From contig NZ_JASPGD010000005.1 of the NCBI RefSeq assembly GCF_030232885.1, positions 97,600 through 161,599 of the forward strand: DNA of 64,000 nucleotides, given 5' to 3'. Origin of the DNA: Corynebacterium sp. MSK297 (GTDB lineage: Bacteria; Actinomycetota; Actinomycetes; Mycobacteriales; Mycobacteriaceae). This document shows positions 9,249 through 17,034 of the stretch, piece by piece (position 1 is the stretch's first letter; every line of letters begins with the position of its first letter). A program made the position numbers and the translations under genes. The notes beneath the pieces were generated by a model. That model was not told where the DNA came from. It searched no databases and was given only the letters and a program-made list of their open reading frames with translations.

Positions 9249-9971
9249 ATGGCTGACCGCACACCGACCACCGCCACGCCCCCGGGGCGGGTGCTGGTCG
9301 TCGATGATGAACAACCCCTGGCTCAGATGGTGGCCTCCTACCTCATCCGGGCCGGCTTCGATACCCGCCAGGCGCACACCGGCACCCAGGCCGTGGACGA
9401 GGCCCGTCGTTTTTCCCCCGATGTTGTGGTGCTGGATCTGGGGCTGCCCGAACTCGACGGCCTGGAGGTGTGCCGACGGATCCGCGCCTTCTCGGACTGC
9501 TACATCCTCATGCTCACCGCGCGTGGCAGCGAGGACGACAAGATCAGCGGTTTGACCCTGGGGGCGGATGACTACATCACCAAACCTTTTAGCATCCGGG
9601 AACTGGTGACCCGGGTGCATGCGGTGCTGCGCCGCCCGCGCACCAGCACCACCCCACCGCAGGTGACCACCCCCTTGATCGTTGGTGACCTCATCCTTGA
9701 CCCCGTCGCCCATCAGGTGCGGGTGGGGGAGACGACCGTGGAGCTCACCCGCACGGAGTTCGAGCTGCTGGTTGCCCTGGCCCTGCGCCCCGGCCAGGTG
9801 CTGACCCGCCACGACCTGGTCACCGAGGTCTGGGACACCACCTGGGTCGGTGATGAACGCATCGTCGATGTCCACATCGGCAACTTGCGTCGCAAGCTCG
9901 GCACCGACACCCAGGGCCGGGGGTTTATCGACACCGTGCGTGGCGTGGGTTACCGGGTGGAGCAGCCATGA
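9249..9971 (+). CDS. copR: Copper response regulator, OmpR family
   Basis: A 240-residue response regulator. The receiver domain has the acidic pair Asp 19-20, phospho-acceptor Asp 63 in VLDLGLP, and Lys 112 in TKPF. The C-terminal winged-helix domain (about 135-238) has the OmpR/PhoB signatures ELTRTEFELL and VDVHIGNLRRKLG. It overlaps the sensor kinase gene by 4 bases (ATGA), so the two are translationally coupled. A CopR-type tandem repeat lies 58 bases upstream, and the neighbours are copper oxidase, CueP and copper ATPase genes. The copper role is inferred from context and from that site. Confidence 0.9.
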   Translation: MADRTPTTATPPGRVLVVDDEQPLAQMVASYLIRAGFDTRQAHTGTQAVDEARRFSPDVVVLDLGLPELDGLEVCRRIRAFSDCYILMLTARGSEDDKISGLTLGADDYITKPFSIRELVTRVHAVLRRPRTSTTPPQVTTPLIVGDLILDPVAHQVRVGETTVELTRTEFELLVALALRPGQVLTRHDLVTEVWDTTWVGDERIVDVHIGNLRRKLGTDTQGRGFIDTVRGVGYRVEQP

Positions 9972-11095
9972 ATCACGGACCCGGCCTGACCTTCCGCTTC
10001 CTGGCCGCCCAGGTGTTGGTCGTGGTGATTAGCCTGCTGGTGGCCGCGGCCGTGGCCACGATGGTGGGCCCGACCCTGTTCCATGATCATATGTTGATGA
10101 CCGGCCGGGAGGACCCCTCGCTGGAGCTGTTCCATGCCGAGCAGGCCTACCGGGGCGCCAACCTGATCACCCTGGCCGTCGCCCTGCCCACCGCCTTGAC
10201 CAGCGCCCTGCTGGCCAGCCTGTGGTTATCACGTCGTCTGCGCACCCCCCTGCAGGATCTCACCCGCGCCGCTACCAGCCTGACGGCCGGCAACTCCCGT
10301 ATCCGCGTGCCCGCCGGAAAAGCAGGCCCCGAGGTCACCACCCTGGCGCATGCCTTCAACACCATGGCTGACCGGCTGGAACACACCGAACAGGTCCGCC
10401 GCCAGATGCTCTCTGATCTGGCCCACGAAATGGGCACCCCCTTATCGGTGCTCACGGTCTACCTCGATGGCCTCCAGGACGGGGTCGTGGGCTGGAATAA
10501 TGCCACCCACACGATCATGGCTGACCAACTCACCCGCCTGACCCGGTTGATGGAAGACATCGACGATGTCTCCCGGGCCCAGGAACACCGGATCGATTTG
10601 GACCTGGTGGAGGAAGGGCTCGGGGATCTGCTCCATACCGCCGCTGCTGCCGCGGGGGAAGCTTATGCTGACAAAGGCGTCGATTTACAGGTCGGGACCA
10701 TTACAGACACAGCCCGGGTGCTCGTGGACCGGCAACGCTTCGGCCAGGTGATGAGCAATCTCCTGTCGAACGCGCTACGGCACACCCCGGCCGGCGGGCA
10801 GGTCCGGATCAGCGTCCACCGGCAGGGGGCGTCCACCGCGCTCATCCACATCGCCGATGACGGCGAGGGCATCCCACCTGACCAGCTCGGACACATCTTC
10901 GAACGCTTCTACCGGGGGGATGCCGCCCGCAGCCAGGACAACGGCGGGGCCGGTATCGGTCTGACCATCTCCAAGGCATTGATCGAGGCCCACGGCGGCA
11001 CTCTCACCGCCACCTCCCCCGGACCCGGTCGTGGAGCGGTGTTTGCCCTCCGCCTCCCGCTGTCCCCTCCCGACAGTGAGGAGGCTGCTCGGTGA
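9968..11095 (+). CDS. copS: Copper-responsive sensor histidine kinase
   Basis: A 375-residue sensor kinase with a first membrane helix (about 12-34), a very short extracytoplasmic loop of about 30 residues containing His and Met (HDHMLM, 39-44), a second helix (66-88), HAMP, a HisKA domain with His 153 in LAHEMGTPLS, and an ATPase domain with N, G1 (DDGEGIP) and G2 (GAGIGL) boxes. The usual Arg of the HELRTP box is Gly here. The His/Met-bearing small loop would suit direct sensing of periplasmic copper. It forms an operon with copR. Confidence 0.9.
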   Translation: MNHGPGLTFRFLAAQVLVVVISLLVAAAVATMVGPTLFHDHMLMTGREDPSLELFHAEQAYRGANLITLAVALPTALTSALLASLWLSRRLRTPLQDLTRAATSLTAGNSRIRVPAGKAGPEVTTLAHAFNTMADRLEHTEQVRRQMLSDLAHEMGTPLSVLTVYLDGLQDGVVGWNNATHTIMADQLTRLTRLMEDIDDVSRAQEHRIDLDLVEEGLGDLLHTAAAAAGEAYADKGVDLQVGTITDTARVLVDRQRFGQVMSNLLSNALRHTPAGGQVRISVHRQGASTALIHIADDGEGIPPDQLGHIFERFYRGDAARSQDNGGAGIGLTISKALIEAHGGTLTATSPGPGRGAVFALRLPLSPPDSEEAAR

Positions 11096-11134
11096 CCACA
11101 CCCTGCCCCGCGTGAGGGCCGTGCCCTCCACCCA

Positions 11135-11162
11135 TTGAAAATATACCCCAGGGGGGTATACG
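11135..11162 (+). promoter_or_regulatory. Promoter with embedded CsoR-type copper operator
   Basis: A perfect dyad TATACCCC-AGG-GGGGTATA (11142-11160) fills the gap between a -35 (TTGAAA, 11135-11140) and a -10 (TATACG, 11157-11162). C/G-rich dyads of this form are the operators of CsoR-family Cu(I) repressors, and this placement would give repression without copper. The promoter reads into the HMA protein and the copB ATPase. No csoR gene is in the window. Confidence 0.75.
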
Positions 11163-11209
11163 CTAGGGAATAGCATCGCCGCATCCCACCGACCCGGAGG
11201 AGCTTTCCC

Positions 11210-11536
11210 ATGATCACCTCCCCGCCCAGCCTCTTGCCGATGGCCTCCCACGGCTGCAGCTGTTGCGGACCTGCCTCACGTGCCGACACCGCCTCCATCC
11301 CTGCCGCCAGCGACTCGTCAGCAAGAGGGTCCTCCCCTAGCTACCAGGTCACCGGCCTGACCTACGGGCACTGCGCGAAAAGCGTGACCCAGGCCTTTCA
11401 GGTCCTCCCTCAGGTCGACGACGTCCAGATTGATCTCGCTGCTGATGGTGTTTTCACCGTCACGGTCACCGGTGTCGTACCTTCGGAGATGGTTCGCCGG
11501 GCCATCGAGGAGGCCGGCTACACCGTTTTATCCTGA
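11210..11536 (+). CDS. HMA-domain copper-chaperone-like protein lacking one cysteine
   Basis: A 108-residue protein with a low-complexity N-terminus holding a CSCC cluster (Cys 16, 18, 19) and a C-terminal heavy-metal-associated fold (about 45-107, ending AIEEAGYTV). In the metal loop the usual MxCxxC is GLTYGHC: position 52 is Tyr and only Cys 55 remains. TAC instead of TGC is one base change. With one cysteine in the loop, normal two-thiolate Cu(I) transfer should be impaired unless the N-terminal cysteines help. It stands between a CsoR-type operator and copB, with ribosome site GGAGGAGC. The start could also be ATG 11240. Confidence 0.8.
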   Translation: MITSPPSLLPMASHGCSCCGPASRADTASIPAASDSSARGSSPSYQVTGLTYGHCAKSVTQAFQVLPQVDDVQIDLAADGVFTVTVTGVVPSEMVRRAIEEAGYTVLS

Positions 11537-11587
11537 TCAGTTTTACCCATCATCTCGACCCCGACCGGGTTGAGCGAAAGGAACGTC

Positions 11588-13717
11588 ATGAGCACTCCCC
11601 ACCATTCCGGCGATCACCATGGTGATCACCCCGCTCCGGAAACAGACCACCACGTTCATGGTCACGGCGAACACGCCGGACACAGCACCGCAATGTTTCG
11701 GGACCGCTTCTGGTGGTCGCTGATTCTGTCCATTCCCGTCGTTATTTTCAGCCCCATGGTCGCCCACCTGCTCGGCTACCACCTCCCGGCATTCCCCGGA
11801 TCCACCTGGATCCCCCCGGTGCTGGGCACGATCATCTTCGTCTACGGCGGAACGCCTTTCCTCAAGGGCGGATGGAAAGAACTGAAATCCCGCCAACCCG
11901 GGATGATGCTCCTGATCGCCATGGCCATCACCGTGGCGTTTGTCGCCTCCTGGGTCACCACTCTGGGGCTGGGCGGTTTTGACCTGGACTTCTGGTGGGA
12001 GCTAGCCCTGCTGGTGACCATCATGCTGCTGGGCCACTGGCTGGAGATGCGCGCTCTCGGGGCCGCGTCCTCCGCGCTTGACGCGCTGGCTGCCCTGCTG
12101 CCGGATGAGGCCGAGAAAGTCATCGACGGGACCACCCGCACCGTGGCCATCTCCGAGCTGGTCGTCGACGACGTCGTGCTGGTGAGGGCCGGTGCCCGGG
12201 TGCCGGCCGACGGAAACATCCTCGACGGAGCCGCCGAATTCGATGAGGCGATGATCACCGGCGAATCTCGTCCCGTCTTCCGCGACACCGGTGACAAGGT
12301 GGTCGCCGGTACCGTGGCCACCGACAACACCGTCCGCATCCGGGTGGAGGCTACCGGCGGGGACACCGCCCTGGCTGGGATCCAACGCATGGTTGCCGAC
12401 GCCCAGGAGTCCTCCTCCCGGGCCCAGGCCCTGGCGGATCGGGCAGCGGCGTTGTTGTTCTGGTTCGCGCTGATCTCCGCTCTGATCACCGCGGTGGTGT
12501 GGACCATCATCGGCAGCCCGGACGATGCCGTGGTGCGCACGGTCACGGTGCTGGTCATCGCCTGTCCGCACGCCCTGGGCCTGGCGATTCCGCTGGTCAT
12601 TGCGATCTCCAGCGAGCGGGCCGCGAAATCCGGGGTGCTCATCAAGGACCGGATGGCGCTCGAGCGGATGCGCACCATCGACGTGGTGCTCTTCGACAAA
12701 ACCGGCACCCTGACCGAGGGTGCGCACGCGGTCACCGGTGTCGCGGCAGTTGTCGGCGTCACCGAGGGCGAGCTACTGGCCCTGGCCGCCGTCGCGGAGG
12801 CCGACAGCGAGCACCCCGTGGCCCGCGCCATCGTGGCGGCCGCGGCCGCCCATCCCGAGGCCTCCCGTCGGCAAATCCCTGCAATTGGTTTCAGCGCCGC
12901 CTCCGGCCGGGGAGTCCGGGCCACTGTCGATGGCGCTGAGATCCTCGTGGGCGGGCCGAACATGCTGCGCGAGTTCAACCTCACCACCCCGGCCGAGCTC
13001 ACCGACACCACCAGCGCCTGGACCGGGCGTGGGGCCGGTGTGCTCCATATTGTCCGCGACGGTCAGATCATCGGTGCGGTAGCCGTCGAGGACAAGATCC
13101 GCCCCGAATCCCGTGCCGCCGTGAAAGCCGTGCAGGACCGCGGGGTGAAGGTCGCGATGATCACCGGTGACGCCCAGCAGGTGGCCCAGGCGGTTGGTCA
13201 GGACCTAGGCATTGATGAGGTCTTCGCCGAGGTCCTGCCCCAGGACAAAGACACCAAGGTCACGCAGCTGCAGGACCGGGGTTTGAGCGTGGCCATGGTC
13301 GGTGACGGTGTCAATGACGCCCCCGCTCTGACCCGCGCGGACGTCGGTATCGCCATCGGTGCCGGAACGGATGTGGCCATGGAATCTGCCGGGGTGGTCC
13401 TAGCCAGTGATGACCCGCGGGCAGTGCTGTCGATGATTGAGCTGTCCCAGGCCAGCTACCGCAAGATGATCCAGAACCTGATCTGGGCCTCTGGCTACAA
13501 CATCCTCGCCGTGCCGTTGGCCGCCGGAGTGCTCGCCTCGATCGGGTTCGTGCTGTCCCCGGCCGTGGGCGCGATCTTGATGTCTGCCTCGACCATCGTG
13601 GTGGCCCTGAACGCCCAGCTGTTGCGCCGCATTGATCTGGAGCCGGCTCACCTGGCTCCGACCGACGGGAAGGAGGAACACAGTGGGTCGATATCCCCCG
13701 TAACCGTTACTGACTGA
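11588..13717 (+). CDS. copB: Copper-translocating P-type ATPase, CPH (CopB) class
   Basis: A 709-residue P1B ATPase. The N-terminus (first 35 residues) is His-rich with no HMA domain. The TGES loop is at about 224-227, the transmembrane metal motif is CPH (326-328), the phosphorylation Asp is about 370 in DKTGTLT, and the hinge GDGVNDAP follows. A CPH motif with a His-rich tail marks the P1B-3/CopB group, which exports copper (Cu(II) or Cu(I)). I chose ATG 11588, preceded by GAAAGG, over an upstream TTG at 11570. It follows the HMA gene by 51 bases and should share its CsoR-controlled promoter. Confidence 0.93.
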   Translation: MSTPHHSGDHHGDHPAPETDHHVHGHGEHAGHSTAMFRDRFWWSLILSIPVVIFSPMVAHLLGYHLPAFPGSTWIPPVLGTIIFVYGGTPFLKGGWKELKSRQPGMMLLIAMAITVAFVASWVTTLGLGGFDLDFWWELALLVTIMLLGHWLEMRALGAASSALDALAALLPDEAEKVIDGTTRTVAISELVVDDVVLVRAGARVPADGNILDGAAEFDEAMITGESRPVFRDTGDKVVAGTVATDNTVRIRVEATGGDTALAGIQRMVADAQESSSRAQALADRAAALLFWFALISALITAVVWTIIGSPDDAVVRTVTVLVIACPHALGLAIPLVIAISSERAAKSGVLIKDRMALERMRTIDVVLFDKTGTLTEGAHAVTGVAAVVGVTEGELLALAAVAEADSEHPVARAIVAAAAAHPEASRRQIPAIGFSAASGRGVRATVDGAEILVGGPNMLREFNLTTPAELTDTTSAWTGRGAGVLHIVRDGQIIGAVAVEDKIRPESRAAVKAVQDRGVKVAMITGDAQQVAQAVGQDLGIDEVFAEVLPQDKDTKVTQLQDRGLSVAMVGDGVNDAPALTRADVGIAIGAGTDVAMESAGVVLASDDPRAVLSMIELSQASYRKMIQNLIWASGYNILAVPLAAGVLASIGFVLSPAVGAILMSASTIVVALNAQLLRRIDLEPAHLAPTDGKEEHSGSISPVTVTD

Positions 13718-13764
13718 CCTTGTCTCTCGACCCCTAACTCACACCACCTTTGAAAGGAACGCTC

Positions 13765-14379
13765 ATGAAACGCAGCATTACCCTCGCCGCCTTGGTACTG
13801 ACCTCCACCCTGGCGCTGACCGCCTGCAGCGACGCCACCGACAACTCCGACGATGCCGACACCACCAGCACCACGACGGCAACCGCAGAGACCAACGAGC
13901 CCCACCAGGAAGACACCACCACTGCCGACGAAGAGCACGGCGGGCACGACCACCCTGCCGACGGCGGGGCACCGCCGGCAGGCATTGAAGAGGCCGAGGA
14001 TCCCACGTACCCGGTGGGCACTGAGGTCATCCTCACCGCTGACCACATGCCCGGCATGGACGGGGCCACCGCCACCATTTCCGGGGCGTTTGACACCACG
14101 ACCTATTCGGTCAGCTACACCCCCGCCGAGGGTGGGGCCCCGGTTACCGACCACCGCTGGGTCGTCCATGAGGAGCTCGTCGATCCGGGTCAGGCCCCCC
14201 TGCCCGACGGGGCGAGCGTTGTCCTGGATGCCGAGCACATGTCCGGCATGAAGGGTGCTGAGGCCACCATCGATTACTCCACCGAGGAGACGGTCTACAT
14301 GGTTGATCTCACCGTCGACGGGATGACGATGACCAACCACAAGTGGGTCACCGAGAGTGAGATCCAACCCGCCGAATAG
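13765..14379 (+). CDS. YdhK-type (DUF1541) lipoprotein
   Basis: A 204-residue lipoprotein with signal sequence MKRSITLAALVLTSTLALTAC and lipobox Cys. A Thr/Glu/His-rich spacer leads to two tandem copies of the DUF1541 repeat, each with a (D/E)HM.GM metal-like motif (DHMPGM and EHMSGM) and a matching NHKW/DHRW segment. These small domains are found with copper-resistance genes and may bind metal outside the cell. I chose the ATG at 13765 with AAAGGA before it, rather than 13750. It ends the copper locus, 47 bases after copB. Confidence 0.85.
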   Translation: MKRSITLAALVLTSTLALTACSDATDNSDDADTTSTTTATAETNEPHQEDTTTADEEHGGHDHPADGGAPPAGIEEAEDPTYPVGTEVILTADHMPGMDGATATISGAFDTTTYSVSYTPAEGGAPVTDHRWVVHEELVDPGQAPLPDGASVVLDAEHMSGMKGAEATIDYSTEETVYMVDLTVDGMTMTNHKWVTESEIQPAE

Positions 14380-14548
14380 TCCACCCACCCTGAACCGAGA
14401 GACCAGACAAGGCACCCGCTCCAGAGTCGGTCATCAATCGCTGCCGACCATGCCGCAGCACACCAGCCACACACGGAACCTGCACGCCCACAGGGCCCAC
14501 GCTGAGGTAGACCTTCTGTGTCACTGCTTCTCTTAGTCAGGGAAATAT

Positions 14549-14588
14549 GCCCTGGAATGACCCTGGTGATAGGAGTTCATTCCAGGGC
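14549..14588. terminator. 12-bp perfect inverted repeat after the copper locus
   Basis: Arms GCCCTGGAATGA (14549-14560) and TCATTCCAGGGC (14577-14588) with a 16-base loop form a strong hairpin. Only a short T run follows, so it may be a weak or bidirectional terminator, or the boundary of inserted DNA, since an IS6-type end begins at about 14593. The 169 bases from 14380 to 14548 hold nothing else that I recognise. Confidence 0.4.
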
Positions 14589-14592
14589 TTTG

Positions 14593-14815
14593 GGTGCTGT
14601 TGCAAAGTTGGGGCAGTAGGAAGAGCGACGTGAACTAATCACAGCCATGGGTATTTTCTCGGGTCGTCATTTCCCCCGTGACATTATTCTGTGGGCAGTG
14701 GGTGGTACTGCCGCTACGGGGTGAGCTACCGCGCTCTGGAGGAAATGATGACTTCAGCGGGGTGTGTCGGTTGATCACACCACGATCTACCGCTGGGTCT
14801 AGAAAACTGATTATA
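14593..14815 (+). mobile_element. IS6-family insertion sequence, 5' remnant
   Basis: It begins with GGTGCTGTTGCAAAG, like the terminal repeat of IS6/IS26-type elements. An interrupted transposase start follows: MGIFSGRHFPRD from 14647, then, after a frame change, WYCRYGVSYRALEEMM and DHTTIYRWV. These are the first about 55 residues of an IS6 transposase, with at least two frameshifts. The DDE core and right end are missing. It abuts a truncated gene, which it or a deletion probably cut. Confidence 0.75.
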
Positions 14816-14818
14816 TAA

Positions 14819-14965
14819 CTGTGGATAAAGCAGTGGGGTCGGCTCAAAATCGTTCACCTGAAGGGGGATAACGAAGAGACCTATGAGCCTTCCCCTGATA
14901 CTATTTATGTTGGTCCTTCAGAAACTCCCGGTGAAGCCGTAAATGATCTCGGAGAGAACAATTAG
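14819..14965 (+). pseudogene. C-terminal remnant of an unknown gene
   Basis: An open frame of 48 codons (from LWIKQWGRLKIVHLKGD to VNDLGENN, stop TAG 14963-14965) has no start of its own and begins at the end of the IS6 remnant. Its stop directly precedes the ATG of the next membrane-protein gene, and its last codons carry that gene's GGAGAG ribosome site, which is how a coupled upstream gene looks. The acidic tail has no family I recognise. Confidence 0.4.
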
Positions 14966-15271
14966 ATGGTGTCCTTACCTGGATTGCTTTTATTTGCCAC
15001 TGTTATGGGGATCTTTTTTGGGGTTCCCTCTGCTCTGGTTGTTATTTATGTAAATTACTACAGTAAATATCATATAACTTTTAGAATAAGAAAATATTTC
15101 TGTGTTTTTGTGATTGCTTTTCTGGCTTATTTCAGTATCGTGATGCTCGATGCTGATTTCCGTGTAGCTGAGATGTGGATGGCCACCAGTGTAGCTACGC
15201 CATTAGCGATTAGCCATGTAGTATTTATGAAACTAACATTCTTGTTGTTTCAGGATAAAGAAGACTCATGA
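14966..15271 (+). CDS. Small membrane protein of unknown function
   Basis: A 101-residue protein with three predicted membrane helices (about 5-28, 44-63 and 70-94) and short charged ends, finishing DKEDS. A ribosome site GGAGAG lies 9 bases before the ATG, inside the end of the preceding truncated frame. Base composition is much more AT-rich than the copper island, suggesting separate origin. I do not recognise a family. A small membrane partner of the lost upstream gene, for instance in a toxin or immunity pair, is possible but unproven. Confidence 0.55.
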   Translation: MVSLPGLLLFATVMGIFFGVPSALVVIYVNYYSKYHITFRIRKYFCVFVIAFLAYFSIVMLDADFRVAEMWMATSVATPLAISHVVFMKLTFLLFQDKEDS

Positions 15272-15464
15272 TCTTCATCCTAGAGAGTGTCTGTTAGTTC
15301 GTGTGCGGGGTTTGGTTTACAAGTAATCCGAGAATCGGTCGGGATAAGCCACCGCTGGGGATGCGGAAACTAACGCAAAACACCCTTACTTAGGTTAGAT
15401 GACGGTCATACTCACCCCATATAAGGGGAATAAAAAGTAACATCAATTTTTGTGCTTGAAACTT

Positions 15465-15610
15465 GAAGTGCCCTGGGCTTTGTTCTAGGCATTTGCCTTA
15501 ATTTCCATTATTTCTCGAGCCGGTTGTCGGCTGCAAAACTCTGCTTCAACCTCTATTGGCGTGCGGTAGTCAAAGTTCTGATGAAGCATGGCGTCGTTCC
15601 ACCAATCCAC
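15465..15610 (-). mobile_element. IS3-family remnant (transposase C-terminus and one end)
   Basis: An end sequence GAAGTGCCCTGGGCTTTGTTC at 15465 resembles the terminal repeat of the IS3 element at 5659-6676. Inside, on the minus strand, about 41 codons encode DWWNDAMLHQNFDYRTPIEVE and run to a stop at 15485-15487, matching the OrfB C-terminus of that element at protein level (WWNEERLHQSLGYRTPVEVE). Nothing upstream of this survives. The 193 bases before it (15272-15464) show no gene; GTGTCTGTTAGTTCGTG near 15290 could be another IS end, but I cannot confirm it. Confidence 0.75.
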
Positions 15611-15628
15611 CGGTATCGCGATAAACAA

Positions 15629-15644
15629 TGTTTCACGTGAAACA
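15629..15644. other. parS: parS site (ParB-binding centromere)
   Basis: TGTTTCACGTGAAACA, a perfect 16-bp palindrome identical to the bacterial ParB site consensus. In Corynebacterium several parS copies cluster around oriC, load ParB and the condensin complex, and direct segregation. It lies in non-coding DNA between an IS3 remnant and the iteron-bearing ATPase gene. A near-identical copy with one change is at 53709-53724. Confidence 0.9.
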
Positions 15645-15680
15645 TGGACTCGAGCACAGGCGAATGCAGACGCGCGTTCA

Positions 15681-15772
15681 TCAAAGTGTCGGTTAGAATC
15701 GTCTCAAACTGTCGGATAAAATGACCTCAAAGTGTCGGTTAAAATCGCCTCAAACTGTCGGATGGTGAAATA
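15681..15772 (+). repeat. Four 23-bp iterons ending at the start codon of the AAA/DUF4143 gene
   Basis: Four units start at 15681, 15704, 15727 and 15750, exactly 23 bases apart. The core is TCAAA(G/C)TGTCGG(T/A)T(A/G); units 1 and 3 share G and GTTA, units 2 and 4 share C and GAT, so the array is two 46-bp doublets. The last unit ends at 15772 and the GTG start is at 15773. Iterons placed on the start region suggest binding by a regulator, possibly the product of the gene itself. Confidence 0.85.
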
Positions 15773-16999
15773 GTGGTGTTGTCTCAGGGCTATATTCCGC
15801 GGATAGCGGATGTTTTTGTGGAGCAGTCGTTGCGGCGCACTGGAGCCTTGTTGATTGAGGGACCGAAGGGTTGTGGCAAGACTGCGACCGCCCGTCACCA
15901 TGCCGAGAGCGAAATCAAAGTAGACATCGATCCTGATGTGGAGATTTCAATGGGGGTAGATCCGGCTCTTGTATTACAAGGGCCGACGCCGAGAGTTTTG
16001 GACGAATGGCAGGCCCAACCAAAATTATGGGACGTAGTACGCCACGAAATTGATGGGCGTGGGCAGCCTGGACAATTTATTTTGACAGGATCAACCGCCC
16101 CAGCCGAAGCGGTGCAAGGCCATTCTGGAGCCGGAAGATTCTCTCGCTTAACAATGCATACCATGACACTGGCAGAATCGGGAGAATCCACTGGACAAGC
16201 TTCACTGCTCAACATGGTGAAGGGCGAGGCACCGCGCGTCGGCAAGACGGAACTAACTATCCACGATCTTGCGGAAAGGATTTGCCGAGGCGGGTGGCCA
16301 GGCTTTTTGCGTCTTAGTGTTGCGGATGCACAAGCAAACCTACGTGATTATGTACGGACCATCGTGGAGCTCGACATTTCCACACCGGACAAGGTGAAGC
16401 GTAACCCAGCTCGGGTTCTGCGGGTAATGCGATCTCTGGCTCGTGGGATCGGAACTGAAATGTCGACGACTGCAATCGCCACAGATGCTGAATTGCACAG
16501 AGAAACTGCGATTGACTACTTGGATTCTCTCGAGCGTATTTTCATCAGCCAAGACCAACCGGCGTGGTCACAATCCCTGCGCTCACGTACCCCACTACGC
16601 AAAGCAGCCAAACGGCACTTTGCAGACCCAGCGTTAGCAGTTGCTGCGCTACAAAAACAGCCGGACGATCTTTTACACGACTTCGAATTTTTCGGTCAGC
16701 TTTTTGAATCGCTGGTGGTTCATGAATTACGCGCGCTGACGAACGAGCCGGTCTATCACGCTCGCCTCGGGGATGGCACCGAAGTTGATGCGATTACGAC
16801 GCTCGCTGGGCGAACAGTGCTCGTGGAGATCAAACTCGGGCACCATCCCAATGTGGTCGACGGTGCGGCGGCAAGTCTGCAGAAATTCGCCGCGGTGATG
16901 CCTGAGCCAGCTGAATTGCTGGTCGTGACCGGCGGTGGAATGTCATACCGTCGGCCTGATGGCGTCAACGTCATCGCCATTGGTGCATTCGGGCGCTAG
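15773..16999 (+). CDS. AAA-family ATPase with C-terminal DUF4143 domain
   Basis: A 408-residue protein of the AAA_14/DUF4143 group. Walker A is GPKGCGKT (30-37), a Walker B-like PRVLDEWQ follows, then LTGSTAP (sensor-like). The C-terminal half has the DUF4143 helical part (GWPGFLR, RDYVRTIVELDI) and a nuclease-like end with TEVDAITTLAGRTVLVEIKLG, resembling the D...ExK core of PD-(D/E)xK folds. Members are common near mobile DNA and defence genes and their function is unsettled. Start is GTG 15773 or GTG 15776; no good ribosome site is seen because the iterons occupy this region. It stands alone between IS debris and pimB', on the opposite strand from the latter. Confidence 0.85.
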   Translation: MVLSQGYIPRIADVFVEQSLRRTGALLIEGPKGCGKTATARHHAESEIKVDIDPDVEISMGVDPALVLQGPTPRVLDEWQAQPKLWDVVRHEIDGRGQPGQFILTGSTAPAEAVQGHSGAGRFSRLTMHTMTLAESGESTGQASLLNMVKGEAPRVGKTELTIHDLAERICRGGWPGFLRLSVADAQANLRDYVRTIVELDISTPDKVKRNPARVLRVMRSLARGIGTEMSTTAIATDAELHRETAIDYLDSLERIFISQDQPAWSQSLRSRTPLRKAAKRHFADPALAVAALQKQPDDLLHDFEFFGQLFESLVVHELRALTNEPVYHARLGDGTEVDAITTLAGRTVLVEIKLGHHPNVVDGAAASLQKFAAVMPEPAELLVVTGGGMSYRRPDGVNVIAIGAFGR

Positions 17000-17034
17000 G
17001 CAGTTAAACGGACGGCTTAAAGCTCCCGCAGTGC

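Noticed and set aside
11842..13011. 389-codon minus-strand frame
   Set aside because: Shadow of copB; Ser/Ala/Thr-rich antisense composition.
15704..15901. 65-codon minus-strand frame over the iterons
   Set aside because: It is antisense to the ATPase start and made of the iteron repeats; no family or ribosome site.
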